Assembly: GCF_002127325.2 (NCBI RefSeq)
Contig: NC_035444.2
Span: 81,085,870-81,149,869, forward strand
DNA: 64,000 nucleotides
Reading direction: 5' to 3'
Source of the DNA: Helianthus annuus
Taxonomy: Eukaryota; Streptophyta; Magnoliopsida; Asterales; Asteraceae
This document shows, in pieces, positions 1-10,936 of this stretch (its first letter is position 1; each line of letters begins with the position of its first letter). Position numbers and translations under genes: made by a program. The notes beneath the pieces are model-generated. The model worked only from the letters and a program-made list of their open reading frames with translations, searched no databases and was not told the origin of the DNA.

Positions 1-3000
1 CTTCCGGAGTCCATTGGAACTGGCTTTTTTTCATGCAATTGCGCAAGGTCTTGATGAATGGGAAGGATTTTGCAGCGTGATTAGCTAGGAAACGATTGAG
101 TGCGGCTAATCGTCCTGCTAATTTTTGCATGTCTTTGATGTTTGACGGTGAAGGCATCCTTTCTATGGCTTGGACCTTTTCTGGATTTACCTTAAAACCA
201 TCTTTTGTGACGATGAAGCCTAAGAACTTTCCTTCTTCCATTCCGAACGAGCACTTTGCTGGGTTCAGCTTGATACTTACGCTGCGTAGCGTGTTGAAGG
301 TCTTTTGGATGTTGAGCAGCATCGTGCCTTCTTCTTTGCTCATAATCACCAGGTCATCCATGTAAACTTCTATGTACTTGCCAATGGCGTCACTGAATGT
401 TCGTTCATTAACCTTTGGTATGTTGCACCCGCATTCTTCAAGCCGAAAGGCATTTTGGTGTAGCAATATAGCCCTGTTGGCGTGCGGAATGCGGTTTTAT
501 CTTCATCTTGAACGGCCATTTGAACTTGGTGGTACCCTTTGTAGCAATCCAGAAAGCACTTCCACCGAAATGTTGCCAAAGAATCGATTTTCTCGTCTAT
601 GTCTGGTAAGGCGTAGCAGTCGCGGGGACATGCCTTGTTTAGATCTTTGTAGTCGACACACATTCTCCAGCTGCCATTTGGTTTCTTTACCATTACTGGA
701 CTTGCTACCCACGTTTGGTATCTGACTTCTCTGATGATTCCTGCGTTTAGCAACTCTAACACTTGTTCTTTCATGGCGTCGTGTTTGACATCGCCTAAGT
801 GGCGTTTGGCAAGCACCACCGGCTTTGCGTCTTCTGAGACATTCAGACGGTGTTCTGCTATGTGCCGTGGAACACCAACCATATCGGCAGGTGTCCAGGC
901 GAACACGTCCATGTTTTCGTGCAGCAATTTTTTGAGCACCGCGTGCGTTAAGTCGGACATGGCGGGCCCCAGGGTGACTGTTTGTTCTAGGTATGCGCTG
1001 TTCAATACCCATTTTTCTGTCTCTATGCGCGGTGCTGGCTTACTTGCTTTGGCTGGTCTGATTTCATCTGTTGCTATAACTTCTTTACTTGCATATATCA
1101 GCGCAATGCCTGTTTCAGTGGGGAATCCAACAGCGGAATGTGGTGCAGAGCAGATCATACTGAAGTCTCCTTGGGATTCTCTCCCTAGGAGGATGTCGTG
1201 TCTTGAGTGTGCCGGCAGGACCATGAATGTGACTTCTTCAGTTCTTGAATTTCTTCCGTCCGAAAGTAACACCGGGAATGATATTTGCCCTAGGGGAAAG
1301 ACGGCTTCGTTACAGAAACCAATCAGTGGGTAATCGACTGGTTCTAAGCGCGCCTTGTCCTCTTGATCAAATTGATTGAAGCACTGTTCGTATATGATAT
1401 CCGCAGTGCTCCCCGGATCGATGAAGATGTAGTCTGTTTGGTAGTGGCCAATCACTCCTGGGATGACTATTGGTCGCTTTTCTCTCGGACCCCCTCTAAC
1501 AAATGGGAAAATAACTTGCTTCTCGCGCCATGAATCATCCTGCGCGCGCTTGTTGTAGTTTTTTCTCGGTCTTCGTGGACCTCCCTGCACCATGTGGGTT
1601 TCTAGCTTTCTGAGCTTCTTGTTATCTGGCCCTTCGTCTCTTCTTTGTATTTGGCGGTAATCGCGCTTTCCGCCCTTGACTAAGTGAGTGAGCTTTCCAT
1701 CCCTTAAGGCTCTTTCAATTTCTTGCTTCAGGCTGAAACAGTCATCGGTGAGGTGACCCGTATCCTTATGGAATTCACAGTAGAGATTGGGATCTTGACC
1801 CCTTTTGTTGCGCATCTGTAGGGGTGGTTTGAATTGGTGGTTTTCAGTGGCCAAGACTTCCGACGGGGTCTTGGTTAATGGCGTCCACTGTTTCTCCCTG
1901 TTTTCTCTCTTTACTTCTTTTCTGTGTGCTATCTGGTTGATTGTGTGCCGCGCATCTTCTCTTGGTGGGCTTCTTTCTCTATGGCTGGAAGGCCTCCATG
2001 ACTGGTTTCTTCCCTTTTTGCCATATCGGTCATTGGAGTTATGTGCGCGTTGACGGTGGTCATCACCGGTCAACTGCTTGTCTGTCTGTGCTATTGTTTT
2101 GGCGGCCTCAATGAAAGTTTCCCAATCTTTGGGTCCTCCGTCTCTTCCTTTCACGCGCTTGATCAAGTCGTCACACTTGACTGCCCTCATGAAGTGTGCG
2201 CGCATCATTTTTTCTCCAACATCCCCAATCTCTAAGCATTCTTTGTTATATCTTGTGATAAAATCTTCCACTCTTTCGTGGTCTCGGCGCCATATGTTTA
2301 GACAATCTGCTGGGTCTCTGGCGTGCCTCCGCTGTTGAGAGAAGTGTGCCAAGAACTTCTCTCTGAAGTCAAACCATGATTTAATTTTTCCTGCTGGTAA
2401 GCTGTCGAACCATATGCGCGCTGCGCCTACGAATGTTTGTGCAAACAAGTGGCACCAAGTTGGTAGGTTCCACCCACCTGTTGCTCCTGCGCCTTTGAAG
2501 ACCTGGAGGTGATCGTCTGGATTTGTCAATCCATTGTATTTGCCAACGTTGTGCGGCAGCTTGGTTTTGTCTATGGCAGCTGTGGCAATCTCTCTGATGA
2601 ATTTCGAATCTTCAGCCATGTCATTTGGACGATAGCTTAAGGTATAGTCGTGCTCTGCCTTTGGGTTGTACCCTGCGCGCTTTGCAGGCTTGTATGCTTC
2701 ATGTTCCGGGTGAAGTCTGCTAAACACCGTGGTTTCCCCTTTGTACGTTGGGTCGTCTTCCTCTTCATCCCATTCTGCATTCATATTACGCGCGCCTAAA
2801 CGAGCCTGGATCGGTTATCTTTGCACATTGGGGTTTTGCACAAAGTTGCTTTCTGTTTCACCATAGGTATCGCGCGTGTCGTGCGCGCTTGGTCTTCTCA
2901 CATTTTGAACTGGCCCTTTCTCCGGACGTAGATTCCATGCGTTAGTCTGCTGAGTTGTATGTGTACTCAGAGACCTTGGTGGTGGAGTTACAAATGCTGA

Positions 3001-3474
3001 CTGGTTAGCTTGTGCCTGGAGTAGAGCTTGCTGTGCGCTGAGTTGCGTATAAACGAGGTTTATGGACGCCATCTGTTCGGCGTACCAGGAGGCGCGAGTT
3101 TTTCCTTCGGGTAGCCCTAAAAGTGCGGAGTAATTGAGTTGTGCTTGTTCTGATGGAGCTGAGGGGCCAGCTCCATGGCTTGGTGTCAGCATTGATGGTG
3201 GTGTTTGTTGCAACACCCCGGTCGGAGCTTGGAACGCGGCTCCATTTGTGGTTTGACTGATGATCCTTGCTGGTGGTGTTTGGAAAGTGGGTCCAGTTGT
3301 GGTCTGGTTAACAACCCTGGACACACTCCCAAAGATAGAAGGAAAATCATTGTTCAGTTGTCCCTCTTGGATGGTTTCGTTCCTTTGACCCCTTTGGACG
3401 TGTGATGTGTCCGAAACGAGTTCAAAGGAAGAAACTTCTCCGTCGACTGGGTGTGAGGGAGTTTGTTCAGCCAT
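1..3474 (-). pseudogene. Ty3/gypsy (Tat lineage) gag-pol, degenerate, runs off the left edge
   Basis: Retrotransposon polyprotein read on the minus strand from the ATG at 3474 (MAEQTPSH); an in-frame ATG further up at 3552 is also possible. A Gln/Pro-rich leader ends at a TAA at 2815-2817. The same frame resumes at once and stays open from 2784 to 370. The second part holds a retrotransposon Gag domain (WCHLFAQTFVGAARIWFDSL), a basic linker, an aspartic protease motif (DPGST), and a reverse transcriptase with the KACPRDCYALPDID signature that is typical of the Tat lineage. At about 400-408 a one-base deletion shifts the frame. The rest of the RT (MDDLVIMS active site, then KCSFGMEEGKFLGFIV) continues to base 1 in the other frame. 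The stop codon and the frameshift make this copy non-functional. Integrase and the 3' LTR must lie beyond the window. Confidence 0.9.
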
Positions 3475-3639
3475 TTTGACGAGTGTTTTTTCAGTAGAGA
3501 AAAGAGATGAGATTGGTTTTGCAAAAAGCGGATGGCACCAATGATGAAACACCGATTAACACAGGGTTTATCGATGGAGTTATTTCGTCTATGGGGTTCA
3601 ACCTCTTTTCTTGCTCGTAACAATGGCTGGAAATCTACA

Positions 3640-4212
3640 AAACAGTAAACACCGTTAGTCTCGTTAAGAGGGGGAGAAGGGGGGTTTCCCTCTTAACCTG
3701 GCTCCGGTGTGAGAATAAGTACTGTTCTGAGAGAAATAAACAGTGTGTGTATAGAGTGAGTATGGAGAGTAAAAGATCCTGAACCTGAATGATGAAGGGT
3801 CCTATTTATAGCCGGAGGGTGAAGAAGGAAGGAGCAGCTGTGCCAGCTGTGAGCGCGTGCCAGCTGTCCGACCAAGGGGAATATCCTTTTGGTCTGCTCT
3901 GTCACGGCAGGTGTAGTGGTACACGTGGCGTCGTTACATTTGTCCACGCTGGATACCTCGTACTGGCGTCGTCAGCCCTGCTCCCTGATTTGTCGCAGGC
4001 CTATGTGGCGTTCTGCGTGTGGTGACACGTGTTGTCCTTTATGTCGGATAGAGCATCTTTGGTGCCAGCTGCGAGTCTTCCAGAAGTTTCTAGAAGCTTC
4101 TGGATTGCTTCGCTGATGTGGACGCCTTGTATGCTCAAAAGTGGTGTGGTCCCTGCCATGTAGGCAGGGAATTGGGACCATACCTCTTCAGTGGTGGTCC
4201 TTGATATGTCAC
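3640..4212 (-). mobile_element. Probable 5' LTR of the Tat-lineage element
   Basis: This stretch lies upstream of the gag start on the minus strand. It carries a plant-type TATA box (CTATAAATAGG) and a Ser/Thr-codon-free, GC-moderate leader. On the minus strand it would begin with TGTGACATATC near 4212 and end somewhere near 3640. I did not find a clear primer-binding site. The partner LTR is outside the window, so both ends are approximate. Confidence 0.5.
3801..3813 (-). promoter_or_regulatory. TATA box in the Tat LTR
   Basis: The minus strand reads GGCTATAAATAGG. This is the usual TATA context of plant LTR promoters and places a start of transcription around 3770-3785. Confidence 0.55.
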
Positions 4213-4762
4213 AAGTAACCCATTTAGTTGGAAATTCTTTTTTCTAATATTCTATAGTATAACAGCTTGCTAAATAGTCGTGCTATGATCCAAACACGAT
4301 TCTTTAGCTACTTAAAATCTTTGAGAACTCACTACATTTAAGCAGCTTATCATCACTCATGCAGTGTTGATAAAGCATACTACACGTTGCTTCGTTGTAT
4401 CTTGGGAAGTGATTCATCACAAACCAAAAGCTAGTTGTTCTATTAAAAGGCGAGGCAAAATTGCTCTCAGGATAGAGATATCGCTCGTTTTAAAGCTATT
4501 AGTTGTAGTTTTGATAGTTGGGGGGGGGGTTGCCTAAATGATTCACTACGCCCTTGCGGTTTTCTTTAGCTATTATAAATTGTTTAGAACCCGATAACTA
4601 AAGAAACTAGAGAAATAAAAACCCATGAATGAAGATGCTAAGGAAGCCTCTTTTAGAATATCTACACGTGACAAGCAAATAGATTAAACATGTTTACAGG
4701 ATTAAAAATCTTCGCATTTAAAAACTTGTGTTAAGTTACAAACACGGTTAGAACTTAGAGTC
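4213..4762. other. AT-rich non-coding stretch
   Basis: No coding frame, repeat border or RNA gene was seen. A run of nine G at about 4520 is the only notable feature. Confidence 0.5.
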
Positions 4763-4918
4763 GTGGAAACTCTTATGGTGGAGCGGAGGAGTAGAGGCAG
4801 ATTGAAACTAACTTGGGAGGAGCGGATTAGGCAGGATTTGTTTCACTTGCATCTTTCTGAGGACATGATCAAGGATAGGAGTTTGTAAAGACGCAAAATT
4901 ATTGTTAAGGACTTCTAG
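4763..4918 (+). pseudogene. 3' scrap of a LINE-type reverse transcriptase reading frame
   Basis: The frame starting at 4763 reads VETLMVERRSRGRLKLTWEE, then IRQDLFHLHLSEDMIKDRSL, a stop, RRKIIVKDF and a final stop. This is the familiar C-terminal tail of plant non-LTR reverse transcriptase sequences (RGRPKxTWEE...EDMxxDRxLWR). The conserved Trp codon of that tail is replaced by TAA. Nothing else of the element remains next to it. Confidence 0.6.
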
Positions 4919-5096
4919 GGTTCGGTTAATTATTTTAGTTTTACATTAAGAGGTTAGTTTCTTATTTATTTATTTATTTTTTTGATGGCTTTGCATGTTA
5001 TATGTTTTAGCAAAGGTACAATATTTGACTAGATGTATACATCCTAATTTGATTTTTACGTGTGGTTATGACTTTGGAGTTGGGGTCTCACTCTAA

Positions 5097-5408
5097 GGCT
5101 GGAGGGTGTGGGATGTAGTCTTTAGGGGCTTTATCAGGACATACGTCAGCGTCATCTAGGATCCACGTCAGCCAAGGGGCTTTATAACGTCCTCCTTTAA
5201 CTTGCATGGTATGGTATAAAGTCCCCTACTAAACAAAATAAAAAAAAGATTGTATTGGTTGAAATGCATGTGGGCCCCACCTGAACACTTCTTCCTCCTT
5301 GTTACCATGCTGGCGCCCCACCTTGAAATCGATGGGGTGGAGTGGCGCCACCACCCAAGCGCCATAGAGGCTGAGATGGCAAGGGTGGTGCCCCCATACC
5401 CTCCGGCC
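5097..5408. mobile_element. PIF/Harbinger (Tourist-like) MITE, 312 bp
   Basis: The ends are inverted repeats: GGCTGGAGGGTGTGGG on the left and the complement of CCCATACCCTCCGGCC on the right. Both sides are flanked by TAA (5094-5096 and 5409-5411), the 3-bp target preference of the PIF/Harbinger superfamily. The interior is non-coding and contains the phrase GGGGCTTTATAACGTCC, also seen in the MITE at 16007-16347. Confidence 0.8.
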
Positions 5409-5411
5409 TAA

Positions 5412-5640
5412 GTAATCATTCTATCCCTATGATAGAGAGAAGACTTATTGCCTACATCTCACTTTTCTCACACCACACCTATAGCTCCGCTATTAGACCA
5501 GACGGTATGGGGGACGGCTTAGGCCCGTCCTGGCCCGTCGCCGGTCCCCCACACCGCCCCCACTCCTCTGGCGCGTCATATTCGGCTCCCACCAGCCGAT
5601 CTTCACGGGCCTCAATTTCTCTCTCCTCACTCACACAGCT
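5412..5640. other. GC-rich unassigned segment
   Basis: Contains CCGGTCCCCCACACCGCCC at about 5541. A similar string recurs at about 15712-15740 next to the truncated LINE. This suggests shared MITE debris, but no ends could be defined. Confidence 0.35.
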
Positions 5641-5644
5641 ATAC

Positions 5645-5697
<53 letters not shown>
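5641..5697. repeat. (CATA)n/(TA)n microsatellite
   Basis: A short CATA run passes into an uninterrupted TA run of about 40 bases. Confidence 0.9.
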
Positions 5698-5699
<2 letters not shown>

Positions 5700-5731
5700 A
5701 AAAGGATCATGTGAGAAGTGATATGCTAGTT

Positions 5732-5933
5732 GAGAAACTTGAGAAGCATTCTGGACCACACATTTTTCTAAACCTTTCGTAATATACACATATGTATAGT
5801 TTAAAATTGACAATATACATATGTGTATAACTCAATATACATATATGTATATAGTCAATTTTAAACTATACATATGTGTATATTACGAAAGGCTTAGAAA
5901 AATGTGTGGTCCAGAATGCTTCTCAAGTTTCTC
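5732..5933. repeat. Foldback element, two ~80-bp arms
   Basis: The left arm starts GAGAAACTTGAGAAGCATTC and the right arm ends with its complement at 5933. The arms match almost perfectly over about 80 bases, with one change in the CCTTTCGTAA region. The loop region is made of TATACATATGTGTATA-type palindromes. As single-stranded DNA or RNA it would fold into one long hairpin. It probably belongs to a slightly larger MITE reaching into the TA-rich flanks. Confidence 0.8.
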
Positions 5934-6061
5934 ATATAGGGTGGACTTCTCTTAATATATATAGGGAGCCGCTAAAATAGAAACCATCTCCAGTTGTAAG
6001 AACTGCGAGAACCACTTTCAACCAATCAGAATAAAGGGTAATTTAGTCATTTACCCCAAAT

Positions 6062-6720
6062 GTCTAATCTTTTCTCTCTCTTCATCTACAATCTCTAGAT
6101 TTATAAAAACATCTCTCCTCTCTCATCTCTCATACTCTCTTTCTCATTTCCCAGACCCTTTTCTCTCATCTTCCTTTTACCTCTACACCCAATGTCTTCC
6201 ACATCCATCAGACACCATATTCAACCGTTGTCCCCATCCCTAAAATATCTTCCCCGCTAGCAGACATCCAACGAGTGGCTGGAAAGGTGGGTTTCTGTGA
6301 CTTGCGACGACACCGGAGAAGGCTTTTTGAAGGTAGATCATTGATGGGCGGCTAGGGTTTCGAAGACCGATCTTTGACGTCACCAGAGAAGGATTTTTAC
6401 ATAGATCTTTGACGGGTGGCTTGGGTTTCGAAGACCAAAGTAGGTGACCGGCGGCTAGGGTTTCGAAGACCCAGATCTTTGTTGAAGTTCCTGCTGAGGT
6501 TGTAGTTTGTACACCCCGATCGTCGCTTGTGGTATAAGATTGTAGTATAACAGAGCTTTGTGGGCTATGGCGACGCCGGTGTGTGGTTTGGAGTTCCTTG
6601 TCCTTACCGATCATCCTTCTTTCATCCGGTGTGTGCTCTTTCATCGTGTAACAGGTCTTTCACTAATCGTCGTTGTTTCATCAGGTAACGGGTCATCCTC
6701 AGCTGGTGTGTGATCTTGAG
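6062..6720. other. Captured leader-like block inside the 3.9-kb element
   Basis: A CT-rich tract (CTCTCTCTTCATC and similar) is followed by three copies of a unit built on GGCTAGGGTTTCGAAGACC plus GATCTTTGACG at about 6350-6480. The CT-rich tract looks like a plant 5' untranslated region. No convincing protein was recognised on either strand, so gene capture (Pack-MULE style) is only an inference. Confidence 0.4.
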
Positions 6721-7365
6721 ATGGATATCTATTTTTATGAATATTCAAAGAAAATTAATTGATAGAAGTAGATTTGATTTTATGAATAAAAAAAATATCA
6801 AGCAAGTGCGAGATGAAAGAAATATACAAATTTCTTTTTTTATTGGCTTGATATAAAACTCTACAACTGATTTCTCTGTCTTGTCTTATTTTTACCTTAA
6901 ATGTAAAATTGATTTAAAAAATTTAATGATATTTTCTAAGATGATAAGTTAATGATGATCAGTTTGTGTGTTATGATGTTTGTAGATTGTGGGTCAAAAG
7001 CAGTCAACGGTTTTGGTTTGGGCTCGGGTTTCGGCTCGACGCGGTGCAACTCGGGTCAATTTCGGGTTTTGTTTTGGGTCGAAAGCAATCAACGGACCCG
7101 GTTCGGGTCAGCAGCAGTCAAACAAGTCAAAGATGGTCAACTGAGGACCGGTAAAGTTTAATCGTAGTGAGTTATTATTACGTTAGTTTAGATTTTATTT
7201 AGTTAACGCGCACCGAGCTCGAACCGATACTTTAGTGACTTGTTACGTTTGACAATTTGATAGAAATTTTATATATTGTGTTTATATTGTTGAAAACTGT
7301 TGAGTTTTGAAAAGATAACGAAAACTTGAGTTATCGGCTTATTCCAAAACTAGAGGAAACTTTGT

Positions 7366-8970
7366 CCGTTTTTCGTAAAAACGAAAAACGTAAATAGTTT
7401 AACATAAAACGTAAAACGTAAAAAATGGGGAAACGTGACGTAATTTTTTTTTTGTTTTTTTAAAAAGGTTTAAACCCGTAAAAAAGTAGGTTTTTAGTAA
7501 AAAAAAATCTAAAAAAAAATTGTTTTACGTAAAACGTAAAAAATTTAACGTAAAACGTAAAAAGTTTAAATTTTTAACGCAAAACGTAAAAAGTTTATAT
7601 TTTTTTAGGCGTCGATGATGATAGCAATCTATCTGAGACACCTACCGAGTAGCGATTTTCTAGGTGCGTTCGTTTTTACGTAGAACGTTAAACGTTTTAC
7701 GTAGAACGTAAAACGTAAAAAGTTTAATGTGAAACGTAAAAAGTTAAACGTAAAACGTAAAAAGTTTTACGTGAAACGTAAAACGTAAAAAGTTTACGTA
7801 AAACGTAAACCGTAAACTTTTTTATCGTAAAACGTAAACTTTTTTTGACGTAAAACGTAAAAAAACGGCGCGTTAAAACGTAAAAATTTTAACGTAAAAC
7901 GTAAAAAAATGGCGCGTTAAAACGTAAAACGTAAAAAGTTTAAACTTTTACGTAAAACGTAAAAAGTTTATATTTTTTTTGAGGCGTCGATGATGATAGC
8001 AATCTATCTGAGACACCTACCAAGTAGCGATTTTCTGGGTGCGTTCGTTTTTACGTAGAACGTTAAACGTTTTACGTAGAACGAAAAACGTAAAAAGTTT
8101 ACGTAAAACGTGAACCGTAAACTTTTTTATCGTAAAACTTAAACTTTTTTGACGTAAAACGTAAAAAAACGGCGCGCTAAAACGTAAAAATTTTAACGTA
8201 AAACGTAAAAAAAGGCACGTTAAAACGTAAAAAATTTAACGTAAAAAAACGGCGATTTTCTGTTTCGTTCGGTTTTGCGTAAAAACGTTTTTGTAAAAAA
8301 AAAAAATTAAACCGTAAACTTGTTAACGTAAACCGTAAACTTTTTATCGTTAAACGTAAAAACGTGAAGCGTAAAAAGTGTTACGTAAATTTTTTCGTAA
8401 GTTTTACGTAAAACGTAAAAAGTTTTTCGTAAAACGTAAAAAAACGGCGCGTTAAAACGTAAAAAAAATAACGTAAAAAAACGGCGATTTTCTGTTGCGT
8501 TCGGTTTTGCGTAAAAACGTTTTTATAAAAAAAAAAATTAAACCGTAAACTTGTTAACGTAAACCGTGAACTTTTTATCGTAAAACGTAAAAATGTGAAG
8601 CGTAAAAAGTGTTACGTAAATTTTTTCGTAAGTTTTACGTAAAACGTAAAACGTAAAAAGTTTTTCGTAAGTTTTATGTAAACTTTTTCGAAAGTTATTC
8701 GTAAATTTTTTTCGTAAGTTTTACGTAAACTTTTTCGTAAGTTTTTCGTAAAACGTAAAAAGTTAACGTAAAACGTGGAAATTTTAACGTAAAACGTAAA
8801 AACCTTTATGTAAAACGTAAAAAGTTTAAATTTTTAACGTAAAATGTAAAAAGTTTTTCGTAAAACGTAAAAAGTTTTACGTAAAACGTAAAAAGTTTTA
8901 CGTAAAACGTAAAAACTTTTACGTAAAACGTAAAAAATTTAAATTTTTAACGCAAAACGTAAAAAGTGTA
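7366..8970. repeat. Degenerate ACGTAAAA array
   Basis: Several dozen copies of ACGTAAAA or ACGTAAAACGTAAAAAG occur, with variants such as TTTTACGTAGAACG and CGTAAACTTTTT. Two different single-copy-looking spacers are themselves repeated. A segment starting GGCGTCGATGATGATAGC lies at about 7609 and again at about 7983. A segment CGGCGATTTTCTGTT/TCGTTCGG lies at about 8246 and again at about 8484. The array therefore has a higher-order structure. Confidence 0.9.
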
Positions 8971-8974
8971 CAAC

Positions 8975-9530
8975 AAGGGGCGCGTTAAAAAAAGTGAAAA
9001 AAACGGCGCGTAAAAAAACGACGCATTAAAAAACGTGGAGAGACGGCGCGTTTTAAAAAAAACGACGCTTGAAAAAACGGCGCGTAAAAACGCGTAAAAA
9101 AACGGCGCGTTAAAAAACTTCGGAAAAACGGCGCGTTAAAAAACTTCAAAAAAACGGCGCATTAAAAAACTTCGGAAAAACGGCGCGTTAAAACGGCGTG
9201 TAAAAAGCGTGTAAAAAATTTGGCGCGTTAAAAAAAACGGCGCGATAAAAAAACGGCGCGTTAAAAACGGTGCGTTAAAAAACGTCGTTAAAAAACGGCG
9301 CATTAAAAAACGGCGCGTTAAAAACGGCGCGTTTGAAACGGCGTGTTAAAAAAACGCCGATTGAGAAAAACGACGCCTTAAAAAAACGGCGCGTAACAAA
9401 ACGGCGCGTTAAAAAACGACGTTAAAAAACAGCGTTAAAACGGCGCGTTACGCTTGAAAAACGGCGCGTAAACAAACGGCGCGTTAAAAAACGGCGTTAA
9501 AAACGGCGCGTCAAAAAAACGTAAAAAGTT
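8975..9530. repeat. GGCGCGTTAAAA array
   Basis: This continues directly from the ACGTAAAA array. The unit is now AAAAACGGCGCGTTAAAA with many variants (GGCGCATT, GACGCG, GGCGTT). The given strand is strongly A-rich and T-poor, unlike the preceding part. It ends near GTCAAAAAAACGTAAAAAG at about 9510-9530. Confidence 0.85.
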
Positions 9531-9872
9531 TAACATAAAACTTAAATTGTAAAAAGTATAAAAATCTTTTAAAAAATCTGAATTTAAAAATGTTTTTAAT
9601 AAAGAAATTATGTTTAAAAAATAAAAGTAATAAAAGTAATTAATGAATAGGACAAAAAAGGTAATTTAAAATTAATATATATAAAAAGACAAAATAGAGT
9701 TATTTTACTTAAATACCCTTTTGTATTATAATATTAAAGACATAATAAGACAAAAAACTTTTAATATTAATATTAACTACTTTTAATCACATCTATCCAT
9801 TTAGTTGATCTAAGGGCCATAAAGTGGTTCTCATGGTTTTTACAACTAGAAGTGGTTTTCATTTTAGCGATC

Positions 9873-9876
<4 letters not shown>

Positions 9877-9919
<43 letters not shown>
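9877..9919. repeat. (TA)n microsatellite
   Basis: An almost pure TA run directly flanks the right end of the 3.9-kb element. Confidence 0.9.
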
Positions 9920-9923
<4 letters not shown>

Positions 9924-10436
9924 TAAAGGGATTCATCCCCCACCCCTAGGTTCATCCCCTTCAAGCCCTTCCTACATGGCGGTGACATGACGGCCCATCC
10001 CCTTGGAATGAGCCTCTCCATACCCACTAGTCTTATGGGTCCCACCGGTTATGTAATGTTGTTGTAAAACCTTTTTCAGAAATTACGTTGGTTAAACATT
10101 ATTTACATTTCTATGCAATCCAAGTGTTGGTTTTATATTTAAATAAGACTTTATTAGTTAACTAGAACCGATGCATATACACACCCTAAATAAATAAAGG
10201 TTTTGTTTTTTGATTTATTTTATTTATTTGGTAAATATATGTTTCCAAAAATAAAGTGTTAATTTACTTCACAAATAAATAATCTTCGAGATTGATTTCA
10301 TAATTCTTTGTAGGGTTTACCCAATATGGTTTAGAAGAAATCCCAAAACAACGTATTATTTGGACCTATTATTGAAAACAATAAAAAAAGGTCATGCTCT
10401 TATATATAAACTTCAAAAGAGGAAGGATTGCTACTA
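9920..10436. other. Non-coding; MITE-like debris at its start
   Basis: TTCATCCCCCACCCCTAGG and nearby GC-rich phrases (9930-10045) look like the end of a small DNA transposon, but no partner end was found. The rest is AT-rich with no gene. Confidence 0.35.
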
Positions 10437-10450
10437 TATAATTTTATTCA

Positions 10451-10572
10451 CCAATGGGGTGGTGGTCTATTGGTAAAGGCTAAGCCTTTAAAACGTTAAG
10501 GTTGGGAAGGGAGAGGTCTTGGGTTCAAGTTCCACAAACGACAGAGATTAAAGAAATTAGCCGTTCAAAAAA
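10451..10572 (+). mobile_element. tRNA-derived SINE, 122 bp, with a 14-bp TSD
   Basis: Flanked by the direct repeat TATAATTTTATTCA (10437-10450 and 10573-10586). It has an A-box-like TGGTCTATTGGTAAAGGC and a B-box-like GGTTCAAGTTCC, the two internal polymerase III promoter elements. It ends in GCCGTTCAAAAAA. The exact target duplication and A-tail mark an insertion by LINE-assisted retroposition. Confidence 0.85.
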
Positions 10573-10585
10573 TATAATTTTATTC

Positions 10586-10651
10586 ATTTATTTATGGATT
10601 GGTCAAGCGATGAGAAATATATAATTTATTTATGGATTGGTCAAGCGATGA
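10586..10651. repeat. Two tandem copies of a ~38-bp unit
   Basis: The phrase TTTATGGATTGGTCAAGCGA occurs twice in direct orientation, just downstream of the SINE target repeat. Confidence 0.85.
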
Positions 10652-10936
10652 TAATAATAAATCAATGATAATATATAGACACACTCGTCAAAGATTTTAA
10701 GGCCAAATGGTAAAATAAAATCATGATTATAAAAAAAAAGAATGTTTTGCTTTGAATTAATATTAAAAACGGACGAGGGAGTAAAGTTGATTGAGACCAT
10801 AACATTGTTTATAGCAAAGGTGTGTATAGTGGGTGACGAAGAAGATTCTCCACCCTCTTAATTAATTATATTCTTTATTTTCTACTTTTTATCAATATTT
10901 TGTTAATTACGTCTTAACCATCTTTAACGAGGCGTC

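Larger units (their letters stand above)
5963..9876. mobile_element. 3.9-kb non-autonomous TIR element carrying the ACGTAAAA array
   Basis: The left end AGGGAGCCGCTAAAATAG and the complement of the right end (AGGGGATCGCTAAAATG) form inverted repeats. They continue for about 50 bases, with both sides reaching the phrase GAGAACCAC. Both ends abut TA-repeat DNA, so the duplicated target cannot be read exactly. The GGGATC-type end resembles the Mutator-type MITEs elsewhere in this window. No transposase is present. The interior consists of a CT-rich leader-like block, small tandem repeats, and about 2.1 kb of ACGTAAAA and GGCGCG arrays. Confidence 0.75.

Noticed and set aside
96..1333. Plus-strand open frames at 96-365, 372-725 and 734-1333
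   Set aside because: Antisense shadows of the Tat-lineage pol, which is clearly coded on the minus strand.
6240..6644. 134-codon minus-strand frame in the 3.9-kb element
   Set aside because: The frame spans the triplicated GGCTAGGGTTTCGAAGACC block and has no recognisable domain.
7366..9530. CRISPR-like or centromeric satellite array
   Set aside because: Units are very short and degenerate with no unique spacers of constant length, and the block is bounded by transposon ends. It is neither CRISPR nor a typical centromeric satellite.
10456..10535. Possible tRNA gene from A and B boxes
   Set aside because: It has no cloverleaf that I can draw, has an A-tail and an exact target duplication, so it is a SINE.
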